DNA of 48,837 nucleotides, from the NCBI GenBank assembly GCA_044348005.1, contig JBIKTR010000012.1, positions 1 to 48,837 on the forward strand, read 5' to 3'. How positions within the stretch are numbered: position 1 is the stretch's first letter; every line of letters starts with the position of its first letter. Positions 42,208-48,837 of this stretch are shown in pieces. The position numbers were made by a program, and so were the translations under genes. The stretch comes from JAJTHC01 sp044348005 (GTDB lineage Bacteria; Cyanobacteriota; Vampirovibrionia; Vampirovibrionales; JAJTHC01). Under the pieces are notes generated by a model. It made no database searches, was not told the origin of the DNA, and saw only the letters and a program-made list of their open reading frames with translations.

Positions 42208-42633
42208 ATGATTAGTACTACATCCCTTCTTGGCTGGACGGGCCGGCCTGACCGTGCCAAAAACCCATCGACGAATACGGCGACGACAAAACCCGCTGAT
42301 TCCGAAACCTCTAGTTATGCCGAACTCGCTGCTAAGTATGAAAAACAAAGCGAAGAATTAGCAACTCTAAAAGCAGGTTCCGTTGCGGGCCTGCCTTCTG
42401 GGGCGGCTACTACAGCGGGTGACTTGGATCCAACTCGACTCGCATCCTTGCTTGCGGGAGGTCGTAGTGGCGTTGGTGGGTCCTCTCCTTTCACACCAGC
42501 AGGACTAGACCCCCGATTTTCGTCACAGCAAGGCGTAGGACTAGGCACCCCAGTTTCGTCACAACAAAGCGGGGCAGTAGGTTCATCAATACCGACAGGA
42601 CCTGAACTCTCCCCTAGTGGCTTGTTGGCGTAA
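42208..42633 (+). CDS. Unknown low-complexity protein (141 aa)
   Basis: Not recognised. Rich in Ser, Gly, Thr, Ala and Pro with almost no hydrophobic core, so probably disordered. A short predicted coiled-coil (YAELAAKYEKQSEELATL, about 37-54) is the only ordered part. No signal peptide. GGAG lies about ten bases before the ATG. Base composition is similar to neighbours. Because low-complexity ORFs can arise by chance, confidence is moderate; the frame is open for 426 bases and has a plausible ribosome site and upstream dyad. Confidence 0.55.
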   Translation: MISTTSLLGWTGRPDRAKNPSTNTATTKPADSETSSYAELAAKYEKQSEELATLKAGSVAGLPSGAATTAGDLDPTRLASLLAGGRSGVGGSSPFTPAGLDPRFSSQQGVGLGTPVSSQQSGAVGSSIPTGPELSPSGLLA

Positions 42634-42658
42634 GTCTTTCGTTACATCAAGAAAAACA

Positions 42659-42688
42659 TTGACGTGGACGTTAGGGTTTTGTTAGACT
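42659..42688 (+). promoter_or_regulatory. Promoter of the merR-suf operon
   Basis: TTGACG (42659-42664) and TAGACT (42683-42688) are separated by 18 bp. Transcription would start near 42695, upstream of the MerR gene at 42749, and would run on through sufBCDS because only 28 bp separate merR and sufB. Confidence 0.6.
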
Positions 42689-42748
42689 AGGAGTGTCTGA
42701 AAAACGTGGGTCTCAAACCTGTGTTCAATGTCCGTGTGGTAACTCTGA

Positions 42749-43240
42749 ATGTCTGCCCTATCTTCACAACAACGGTCTGTTCAATCCCCCAAGTCGCTGA
42801 TGACGATTGGTACGCTTGCCAAGGCGTGTGGGGTTACGGTGCGTGCTTTACGCTATTACGAAGAATTACAGTTAATTTGTGCCACCCAACGCAGTGAAGG
42901 AGGCTACCGCCTCTATGAAGCGTCTTCCGCCAAGCGCATTAGGGCTATCGTCACGTTGCAGGACTTAAATTACTCGCTCGACGATATTTTGGAGATGCTC
43001 GGCGTGGCAGAGCAAAACAATACCTTGCCCTTAAAGGCTCAACGCATTGAGCGAAGTCGTCAGCTTTTAGAGCGTCAGCACCAGTGCTTGAGCGAAAAGC
43101 TCACAAGCCTTACGGCGTTACAAGCCGATTTGGCCAAACGGCTCGCTATACTAGAAACCCAGTGCACCCCATGCGATACCCATAACCCCGATGCGGGGGC
43201 GTGTCAAAGCTGTGAACATCAAGACACCCACTGGCATTAA
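42749..43240 (+). CDS. MerR-family transcription regulator with Cys/His-rich tail
   Basis: A 163-residue MerR-type activator/repressor. The winged helix is at about residues 18-85: MTIGTLAKACGVTVRALRYY, then the recognition GGYRLYEASSAKRI. A dimerising helix (about 100-135) follows. The last 30 residues hold four Cys plus His (QCTPCDTHNP, then GACQSCEHQDTHWH), a likely metal or Fe-S sensing site. Start is ATG 42749, which has a weak ribosome site; ATG 42800 (MTIGTLAK) is an alternative. It is 28 bp ahead of sufB on the same strand and probably senses iron, another metal or cluster status to control suf; this is inference from position. Confidence 0.88.
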   Translation: MSALSSQQRSVQSPKSLMTIGTLAKACGVTVRALRYYEELQLICATQRSEGGYRLYEASSAKRIRAIVTLQDLNYSLDDILEMLGVAEQNNTLPLKAQRIERSRQLLERQHQCLSEKLTSLTALQADLAKRLAILETQCTPCDTHNPDAGACQSCEHQDTHWH

Positions 43241-43268
43241 CATCATTCACGAATAAAAAGGATTCCCC

Positions 43269-44705
43269 ATGACCAGCACCCTAGACGTCATTAACGAAGA
43301 GTATAAATACGGCTTTACCACCAATATGCCAATGGAAACTTTTGCCAAAGGCCTCAATGAAGACGTCATCCGTGCCATTTCAGCCAAAAAAAATGAACCC
43401 GATTGGATGCTTCAATTCCGCCTAGAGGCTTACAAGCAATGGTTAAAAATGGAAGAGCCCACTTGGGCGGATGTCGATTACGATCCCATTGATTACCAAG
43501 CCATCACCTATTATTCCGCACCGAAGAACTTGCCGAAAAAGCAAAGTTTGGATGAGGTGGATCCTGAATTGTTGGCGACCTTTGAAAAGCTGGGCATTCC
43601 TTTGAATGAGCAAAAAAAACTCGCCAATGTTGCCGTGGATGCCGTCTTTGACAGTGTGTCTATTGCCACGACGTTTAAGAAAGATCTCGCCAAGCACGGC
43701 GTGATTTTCTGTTCCATTTCTGAAGCGTTAGAAGAACATGCGGATCTCGTCAAGCAGTATCTTGGGTCTGTCGTGCCAGTCACCGACAATTACTTTGCCG
43801 CTTTGAACGCTGCCGTGTTTACGGATGGTTCCTTTGTCTACATTCCTGAAGGCGTCACTTGCCCCATGGATCTATCGACTTATTTTCGCATCAACACGGA
43901 AGAGTCGGGGCAATTTGAACGCACCTTGATTATTGCGGACAAAAACGCCAAAGTCAGCTACTTAGAAGGCTGTACGGCTCCTGCGTTTAGCACCAAGCAG
44001 TTGCACGCCGCAGTCGTTGAGCTGGTGGCCCTAGATGATGCGGAAATCAAGTATTCCACCGTGCAGAACTGGTTTGCAGGCGATCCCAAGACAGGGGCAG
44101 GCGGGATTTACAATTTCGTAACCAAGCGCGCCCATTGTAAAGGCGACCGTAGCCGTGTGTTTTGGACGCAAGTGGAAACAGGTTCCGCCATTACATGGAA
44201 GTACCCCAGTTGCGTGCTAAAAGGGGATGATTCGGTGGGCGAATTTTATAGCGTGGCACTTACCAACCACTTTCAACAAGCCGACACGGGCACCAAGATG
44301 ATTCACATCGGCAAGAATACGAAAAGCCGTATTGTTTCTAAAGGCATTAGTGCAGGCGTTTCGAAGAATGGCTACCGGGGTTCTGTGGTGATTAAGCCCA
44401 AAGCCGAAAACGCACGTAATTTCACGCAGTGCGACAGCATGTTGATCGGCTCGACCTGTTCAGCGAATACCTACCCCTATATCCAAGTGGAAAATCCCAC
44501 CGTGCAGTTGGAACATGAAGCGTCGACCTCTCGCATTAGTGAAGACCAGTTGTTTTACTTTCAAAGCCGAGGCATCCCCATGGAAGAGGCGGTCACCGCC
44601 ATTGTCAACGGCTTTTGCCAAGATGTCTTTAATGAATTGCCCGCCGAATTTGCCGCCGAAGCCACGAAATTACTGTCCCTTAAGCTGGAAAATAGTGTCG
44701 GCTAA
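43269..44705 (+). CDS. sufB: Fe-S cluster assembly scaffold SufB
   Basis: Scaffold subunit of the SufBC2D complex, on which Fe-S clusters are built. The 478-aa protein matches the family: the N-terminal block GLNEDVIRAISAKKNEPDWM (about 28-47), the Cys-containing YLEGCTAPAF (about 235-244) and the C-terminal QVENPTVQLEHEASTSRI and EDQLFYFQSRGIPMEEA. Ribosome site AAAAAGGA precedes the start. First structural gene of sufBCDS. Confidence 0.97.
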   Translation: MTSTLDVINEEYKYGFTTNMPMETFAKGLNEDVIRAISAKKNEPDWMLQFRLEAYKQWLKMEEPTWADVDYDPIDYQAITYYSAPKNLPKKQSLDEVDPELLATFEKLGIPLNEQKKLANVAVDAVFDSVSIATTFKKDLAKHGVIFCSISEALEEHADLVKQYLGSVVPVTDNYFAALNAAVFTDGSFVYIPEGVTCPMDLSTYFRINTEESGQFERTLIIADKNAKVSYLEGCTAPAFSTKQLHAAVVELVALDDAEIKYSTVQNWFAGDPKTGAGGIYNFVTKRAHCKGDRSRVFWTQVETGSAITWKYPSCVLKGDDSVGEFYSVALTNHFQQADTGTKMIHIGKNTKSRIVSKGISAGVSKNGYRGSVVIKPKAENARNFTQCDSMLIGSTCSANTYPYIQVENPTVQLEHEASTSRISEDQLFYFQSRGIPMEEAVTAIVNGFCQDVFNELPAEFAAEATKLLSLKLENSVG

Positions 44706-44743
44706 AAAATCTCTTCGTATTATTTTTATAAAAGGAAAACCCC

Positions 44744-45517
44744 ATGTCCACCCCCATTCTTCAAATCACCGATCTACACGCCAAAGTCGTCGACGGCCCC
44801 ACGATCCTCAACGGCATTAGCCTCACCATTAACGCGGGCGAAACCCACGCCATTATGGGACCCAACGGCTCGGGCAAAAGCACCTTGAGCAAGATCCTCT
44901 CAGGGCATCCCAATTTTGAAGTCATTTCAGGCGAAGTCTTGTTCTTAGGGCAGAACCTGCTTGAACTTGAAGCCGACGAACGCGCCAGAGCAGGCGTCTT
45001 TTTAGCCTTTCAATACCCTGTAGAAATACCGGGGGTCAACAACGCTGACTTCCTGCGTTTGGCGTACAACGCCAAAGAAAAAGCCCAAGGGCGTGAAGAA
45101 CTCGATGCCGTCGCCTTTAAAGACGTGCTGAAAGCCAAGTTACCCATTGTGGAAATGGCGGAAGAATACCTCGATCGTGCGGTGAATGAAGGCTTTAGCG
45201 GAGGCGAAAAGAAACGCAATGAGATCCTGCAAATGGCCGTCCTAGAGCCTCGTTTAGCGGTGTTGGATGAAACCGATTCGGGTTTGGATATTGATGCCTT
45301 GCGTATCGTGGCTGGTGGCGTCAATCAGTTGATGAATCCGCAAAACGCCATGATCGTCGTCACGCACTATCAACGCTTGTTGGACTACATCGTACCAGAT
45401 GTCGTGCATGTCTTGGCTCATGGACGCCTCCTCAAGACAGGCGACAAATCCCTTGCCCTTGAACTGGAAAAGCGTGGTTATGACTGGTTGTTAGAAGAAG
45501 CCGGCTTGGCTGTTTAG
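44744..45517 (+). CDS. sufC: Fe-S cluster assembly ATPase SufC
   Basis: ABC-type ATPase of the SufBC2D complex. Walker A is GPNGSGKST (about 39-47), the ABC signature is FSGGEKKRNE (about 151-160) and Walker B is LAVLDETDSGLDIDAL (about 173-188), with the D-loop typical of SufC. 257 aa, normal length. It has its own AAAAGGA site, 38 bp after sufB. Confidence 0.97.
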   Translation: MSTPILQITDLHAKVVDGPTILNGISLTINAGETHAIMGPNGSGKSTLSKILSGHPNFEVISGEVLFLGQNLLELEADERARAGVFLAFQYPVEIPGVNNADFLRLAYNAKEKAQGREELDAVAFKDVLKAKLPIVEMAEEYLDRAVNEGFSGGEKKRNEILQMAVLEPRLAVLDETDSGLDIDALRIVAGGVNQLMNPQNAMIVVTHYQRLLDYIVPDVVHVLAHGRLLKTGDKSLALELEKRGYDWLLEEAGLAV

Positions 45518-45533
45518 AAAAGGAGGCATTAGA

Positions 45534-46835
45534 ATGTCCGCCATGTGTACGTTAAACCCCCCTAATCTTGAGCTAAGCCCCTTTGAAACAGGCATTCAAG
45601 ACGCCTTTCAAGACTTAGCGACCGATAGCCTCATGTCCTTGCGTCATGCCGCCAAAGCACGCTTTGAAGCCCTTGGCTTACCCAAGCCACGTCGTCAAGA
45701 AGCGTGGAAATATGTGGATGTGCAAGGTTTAAGCCGTCGAAGCTTTAGCCTGCCTCGCCCCAAAGACGTCGACGAAGCCTTTGTGGAATGGATCTACCCC
45801 AAAGCGTGTCGACTTTCCATGTTTAACGGCAAACTATATAATCACGACACTTGCGGGATGGTGCAACCCTTGGCAGATGCCGTTATTGCCAACCCTGAAC
45901 GCTTGGCTCGCTTAACGCACGACGTGCATGATGCCGATGACGCCTTAAGCTTGCTGAATGTCGCCTTAGCGCCTGAACCGTATAGCCTTCATGTGCCTAA
46001 GGATCAAGCCATGAATCAACCGCTTGAAGTGGTGATTCATCACAATAAGGCATCCAATAGCTTTCCAGCGTTTTATATTGAGCTCGATGAAAACGCCGAA
46101 GCAACTGTCCTCATCCGTATTAAAGGCGACAAGCACAGCGTGGGAAGCACCTATTTGCAAGGCTTAATCCACGTGACTCAAGCCAAAGGGAGCCGTCTTC
46201 ATTTGACGGTGTTGAGTAATATCGCTTATGCAGGCTACAATTTCTTCAATACCCAAGCCACTTTGGCGGAAGACGCTCAACTCAAGCTGTTTAGCACCGC
46301 CTTAGATGCCGAGCATTTCCGCCACCGCATGGATGTCACCCTCGCTGGCGAACGGGCCGATGCCACGCTCAATGGTTTGTCGATTCTTTCAGGCCAGAAC
46401 AAAACGCATATGCACGTTCGTTTGACCCATGCCGTGCCAAATTGCACGTCTAGTCAACAGTTTAAAGCTGCCGTTGGGGGTTCGGCCTTCCATGAGTTTG
46501 ACGGCACGATTTTCGTCTTGAAAGACGCCCAACAAACCGATGCGAAACAATTGTCTCGTAACTTGTTGTTGTCCGCCAAGGCGAAAGCCTTTGCTCGTCC
46601 GTGGTTGCAGATTGATGCGGATGATGTGAAATGTTCGCATGGGGCAACAGTGGGGCAACTCGATGATGCCCAGCTCTTTTACTTGCAAAGCCGAGGCATC
46701 CCCAAAGAGCGTGCCAAAGCCCTTCTCACCCAAGGTTTTTGCGACAGCATGTTAAGCGACACGCATTTAGATGCTCATGTCAAACGTTACTTTATGAAGC
46801 GTGTGCATTGTGCCTTAGTGGCCGCAACCATTTAA
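45534..46835 (+). CDS. sufD: Fe-S cluster assembly protein SufD
   Basis: SufB paralogue that completes the scaffold and is thought to help iron entry. 433 aa. The N-terminal half is divergent; the C-terminal half shows the SufB/D core, ending in CSHGATVGQLDDAQLFYL and SRGIPKERAKALL (about 363-400). The start has AAAAGGAGG upstream and lies 16 bp after sufC. Confidence 0.95.
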   Translation: MSAMCTLNPPNLELSPFETGIQDAFQDLATDSLMSLRHAAKARFEALGLPKPRRQEAWKYVDVQGLSRRSFSLPRPKDVDEAFVEWIYPKACRLSMFNGKLYNHDTCGMVQPLADAVIANPERLARLTHDVHDADDALSLLNVALAPEPYSLHVPKDQAMNQPLEVVIHHNKASNSFPAFYIELDENAEATVLIRIKGDKHSVGSTYLQGLIHVTQAKGSRLHLTVLSNIAYAGYNFFNTQATLAEDAQLKLFSTALDAEHFRHRMDVTLAGERADATLNGLSILSGQNKTHMHVRLTHAVPNCTSSQQFKAAVGGSAFHEFDGTIFVLKDAQQTDAKQLSRNLLLSAKAKAFARPWLQIDADDVKCSHGATVGQLDDAQLFYLQSRGIPKERAKALLTQGFCDSMLSDTHLDAHVKRYFMKRVHCALVAATI

Positions 46836-46846
46836 AGGAAGTATTG

Positions 46847-48133
46847 ATGATGACGGCTTGCTTAAACCCTCCCCCACTAATTGCGGTTAAATCGTTTCAC
46901 GGCGAAAGCCTCACCCCTGACGAAGTCCTCGCTTTGCGAAGTGACTTCCCTATTTTGAAGACGCGCGTCAACAGCAAACCCTTGGTATATCTCGACAACG
47001 GCGCTACCACGCAGAAGCCTCAAGCCATGATTGATCGCATCAGTCGTTTTTACGCCGAAGAAAACGGCACCGTGCGTCGAGGCGTCTATCACTTGGCGGC
47101 TCAAGCCACCAGCGCATTTGAAGCCGTGCGTGAACAAGTGGCCAATTTCCTCAATGCCCCCAATGTAGAAGGCGTCGTGTTTGTGCGCGGTTGCACCGAA
47201 GGCATCAATTTAGTGGCCTTTTCTTATGGACGTGAACACCTCAAGGCGGGCGATGAAATACTCATTAGCGAAATGGAGCATCACGCCAATTTAGTGCCTT
47301 GGCAGGAACTTTCTAAAGACCTTGGCACGGTGCTTAAAATTATTCCCATGAACGATGAAGGCGTGCTGGATTTAGATGCCTATGCGTCTTTGCTGTCTGA
47401 AAAAACCAAGTTCGTGAGCCTCATTCATGTGTCTAACGCCTTAGGCACGGTGAATCCTGTCAAAGAAATGATCCGCCAAGCCCACGCCGTGGGAGCCAAA
47501 GTGCTGATTGATGGCGCTCAATCCACCCCTCACATGAGCGTGGATGTGCAAGAGTTGGATTGCGATTTTTTCGTTTTTAGTGGGCATAAGGTCTATGCCC
47601 CCACAGGCGTGGGCGTCTTATGGGCCAAGCCTGAACTTCTAAATACCATGCGTCCGTATCAAAGCGGGGGCGATATGATTGATGTGGTGACCCACGAAAA
47701 AACCACGTTTTTGGACGGGCATCGGCGCTTTGAAGCAGGCACCCCTGCGATCGCTCAAGTGATTGGGCTAGGCACATCCTTGTCTTATGTGCAAGCGATC
47801 GGACTAAACCGTATTGGGCGTTATGAGCAGGCGCTTTTGGCGTATGCGACCAAAGCCCTCGAAGGCATCGAAGGTTTACGGATTTACGGCAAAGCCCCTC
47901 ACAAGGCGGCGGTGATTTCCTTTTTGGTGGGGGATGTGCATCCGCTAGATTTGGGGACGCTCTTGGATTTGGAAGGCGTTGCGATTCGCACGGGGCATCA
48001 TTGTGTGCAACCGTTGTTGAAGCATTTTAACGTGACGGCGACGGCTCGGGCGAGTTTTAGTTTTTACAACACGTTTGCCGATGTGGATGTTTTGGTTTCG
48101 GCGTTACGCAAGGCGATCCGCTTATGTGGGTAA
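46847..48133 (+). CDS. sufS: Cysteine desulfurase SufS
   Basis: PLP enzyme that takes sulfur from cysteine for cluster assembly. 428 aa from ATG 46847, which has AAAGGAAG five bases upstream; the ORF can be opened at 46739 inside sufD, but that N-terminus is unrelated to the family. Markers: YLDNGATTQKPQ (about 43-54), SEMEHHANLVPW (about 141-152), the PLP-binding Lys in FSGHKVYAPTGVGVLWA (about 245-261) and the catalytic Cys in RTGHHCVQPLLKHF (about 383-396). Neither SufE nor SufU follows it, so the sulfur acceptor must be encoded elsewhere. Confidence 0.97.
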   Translation: MMTACLNPPPLIAVKSFHGESLTPDEVLALRSDFPILKTRVNSKPLVYLDNGATTQKPQAMIDRISRFYAEENGTVRRGVYHLAAQATSAFEAVREQVANFLNAPNVEGVVFVRGCTEGINLVAFSYGREHLKAGDEILISEMEHHANLVPWQELSKDLGTVLKIIPMNDEGVLDLDAYASLLSEKTKFVSLIHVSNALGTVNPVKEMIRQAHAVGAKVLIDGAQSTPHMSVDVQELDCDFFVFSGHKVYAPTGVGVLWAKPELLNTMRPYQSGGDMIDVVTHEKTTFLDGHRRFEAGTPAIAQVIGLGTSLSYVQAIGLNRIGRYEQALLAYATKALEGIEGLRIYGKAPHKAAVISFLVGDVHPLDLGTLLDLEGVAIRTGHHCVQPLLKHFNVTATARASFSFYNTFADVDVLVSALRKAIRLCG

Positions 48134-48145
48134 AAGGAACTTATC

Positions 48146-48724
48146 ATGTTTATTGGTTCAGAAGATGAAGTTAAGTTTTACGGAGATAGTCTTGAACGAC
48201 TTTATAATGCACAAAAAATGTATGTAGAATGGTTCTTCAAGGTATCTACAGGTTATTTTGCCTTATTGTATGGGACACTTTTCATCTCCGATAAATTGAT
48301 CACAACTTTTCCTGACGGTCGAAATCTTATTTTGCTACTCTTAGGTATGGTCTCTTTAGTTTTTTCTTGTACAGGCATTTTGACTTTGCCTAATTTAGAT
48401 TTTTTAGATAAGCGTATTGCCTATACCCATAGTTTCTATGATAAGTCTAATCAAGAACGTATGTTTAAACATCTTGATCCACAACTTTCCGAGGAAACAA
48501 GAATAAATTATAAAGTCAATATGCAAGATTATCTAAACAAATATATGGGGCTGTATTTAACACATAAGCATATTTTGTATCTAATTTGTGGAATGGCTCT
48601 TATCTCTATAGCTATGGTTATCTTTATACTTGTTCAAGTATTCCATACCTTTAATGGGTGGATATTCACACTCTGCCTGCTTATGGTCATAGCTGCTTTA
48701 ATCTTCTCAATTATAAAAGGGTAG
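48146..48724 (+). CDS. Unknown AT-rich four-helix membrane protein
   Basis: Not recognised. 192 residues with two pairs of membrane helices: about 32-50 and 60-82, then about 139-162 and 168-190, separated by a charged central domain (about 85-138) that contains HLDPQLSEETR. AAAAGGA lies seven bases before the ATG, 12 bp after sufS, so it is translated from the suf transcript or read through. Base composition is clearly more AT-rich than all suf genes, and the stop codon overlaps the first bases of the 117-bp repeat; both suggest recent acquisition. A role in membrane defence or stress is a guess only. Confidence 0.7.
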   Translation: MFIGSEDEVKFYGDSLERLYNAQKMYVEWFFKVSTGYFALLYGTLFISDKLITTFPDGRNLILLLLGMVSLVFSCTGILTLPNLDFLDKRIAYTHSFYDKSNQERMFKHLDPQLSEETRINYKVNMQDYLNKYMGLYLTHKHILYLICGMALISIAMVIFILVQVFHTFNGWIFTLCLLMVIAALIFSIIKG

Positions 48725-48837
48725 GGTCTGGTAAACTTTAGAGAGGATTTTTCCTCAATTCCTTTAACAGAATAGCATAGATATTTTGAGATCTCAAATT
48801 AAATCGCCATTCACATTCTTTCAAATGCAAATAGAAC
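48721..48837. repeat. 117-bp terminal inverted repeat, right copy
   Basis: Exact reverse complement of 14-130. It begins one base before the stop codon of the AT-rich membrane protein and runs to the last base of the window. Contains the same palindrome TTTGAGATCTCAAA. The left copy is not preceded, in the corresponding orientation, by a copy of the same gene. Confidence 0.95.

Noticed and set aside
46739..46846. SufS starting inside sufD
   Set aside because: The extension overlaps sufD by 97 bp and is unrelated to cysteine desulfurases; ATG 46847 has a good ribosome site.
1..48837. tRNA genes, rRNA genes, CRISPR arrays, insertion sequences or a replication origin
   Set aside because: No T-loop-like tRNA signatures in intergenic DNA, no regularly spaced repeats, no transposase, and no dnaA/oriC cluster were seen.

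Overview
The window looks like a chromosomal contig from a non-photosynthetic relative of Cyanobacteria (class Vampirovibrionia, formerly Melainabacteria). The strongest evidence is the split RNA polymerase beta' subunit: rpoC1 and rpoC2 are separate genes, and rpoC2 carries an insertion of about 650 residues in its trigger loop, as in Cyanobacteria. A cytochrome b6-like spacing of heme ligands and a sufBCDS operon agree with this. A Kdo transferase (waaA) implies an LPS-type outer membrane. No photosynthesis genes are present. The assignment is made by eye from sequence features, not from a database search.

Layout. 1-2.3 kb: one copy of a 117-bp repeat, an unknown membrane protein and a secreted fasciclin protein. 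2.5-11.1 kb: metabolic genes (serA, a cupin-type sugar-phosphate isomerase, pyrF, purN, purC) mixed with two unknown small proteins and a very large type IV prepilin-like protein. 11.4-12.8 kb: a CgeB-like putative glycosyltransferase. 12.8-23.6 kb: the rplJ-rplL-rpoB-rpoC1-rpoC2 transcription/translation cluster, with a structured leader, hairpins at several junctions and a strong terminator. 23.6-25.0 kb: waaA. 25.1-29.3 kb: a four-gene respiratory operon on the minus strand encoding a CydA-like membrane protein, a Rieske protein, a fused cytochrome b6/subunit IV and a second CydA-like protein with a C-terminal heme c domain. 29.3-30.5 kb: 1.2 kb without a convincing gene, but with nested hairpins, an intrinsic terminator and a palindromic repeat. 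30.5-39.7 kb: an unknown protein, prepilin peptidase (pilD), acetyl-CoA synthetase (acsA), purF, a short prepilin, an MFS exporter and a GT4 glycosyltransferase. 39.8-42.1 kb: secD-secF. 42.2-48.1 kb: an unknown low-complexity protein, a MerR-type regulator with a Cys/His tail, and sufB-sufC-sufD-sufS. 48.1-48.8 kb: an AT-rich small membrane protein whose stop codon lies in the second, inverted copy of the 117-bp repeat.

How the genes fit together. The cell makes purines, pyrimidines and serine, activates acetate, builds Fe-S clusters by SUF and exports proteins by Sec. It appears to respire through an unusual chain in which a bc-type quinol oxidase and a bd-like oxidase are encoded together and may be bridged by a fused heme c domain. 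Two prepilins plus pilD point to type IV pilus or pseudopilus function, although the assembly genes are not in the window.

The most interesting items are the bc/bd-like operon, the structured non-coding stretch at 29.5-30.15 kb, the 870-residue prepilin, the MerR-suf arrangement, a shared TGTAAC motif upstream of three genes, and the AT-rich cassette next to the terminal inverted repeat.
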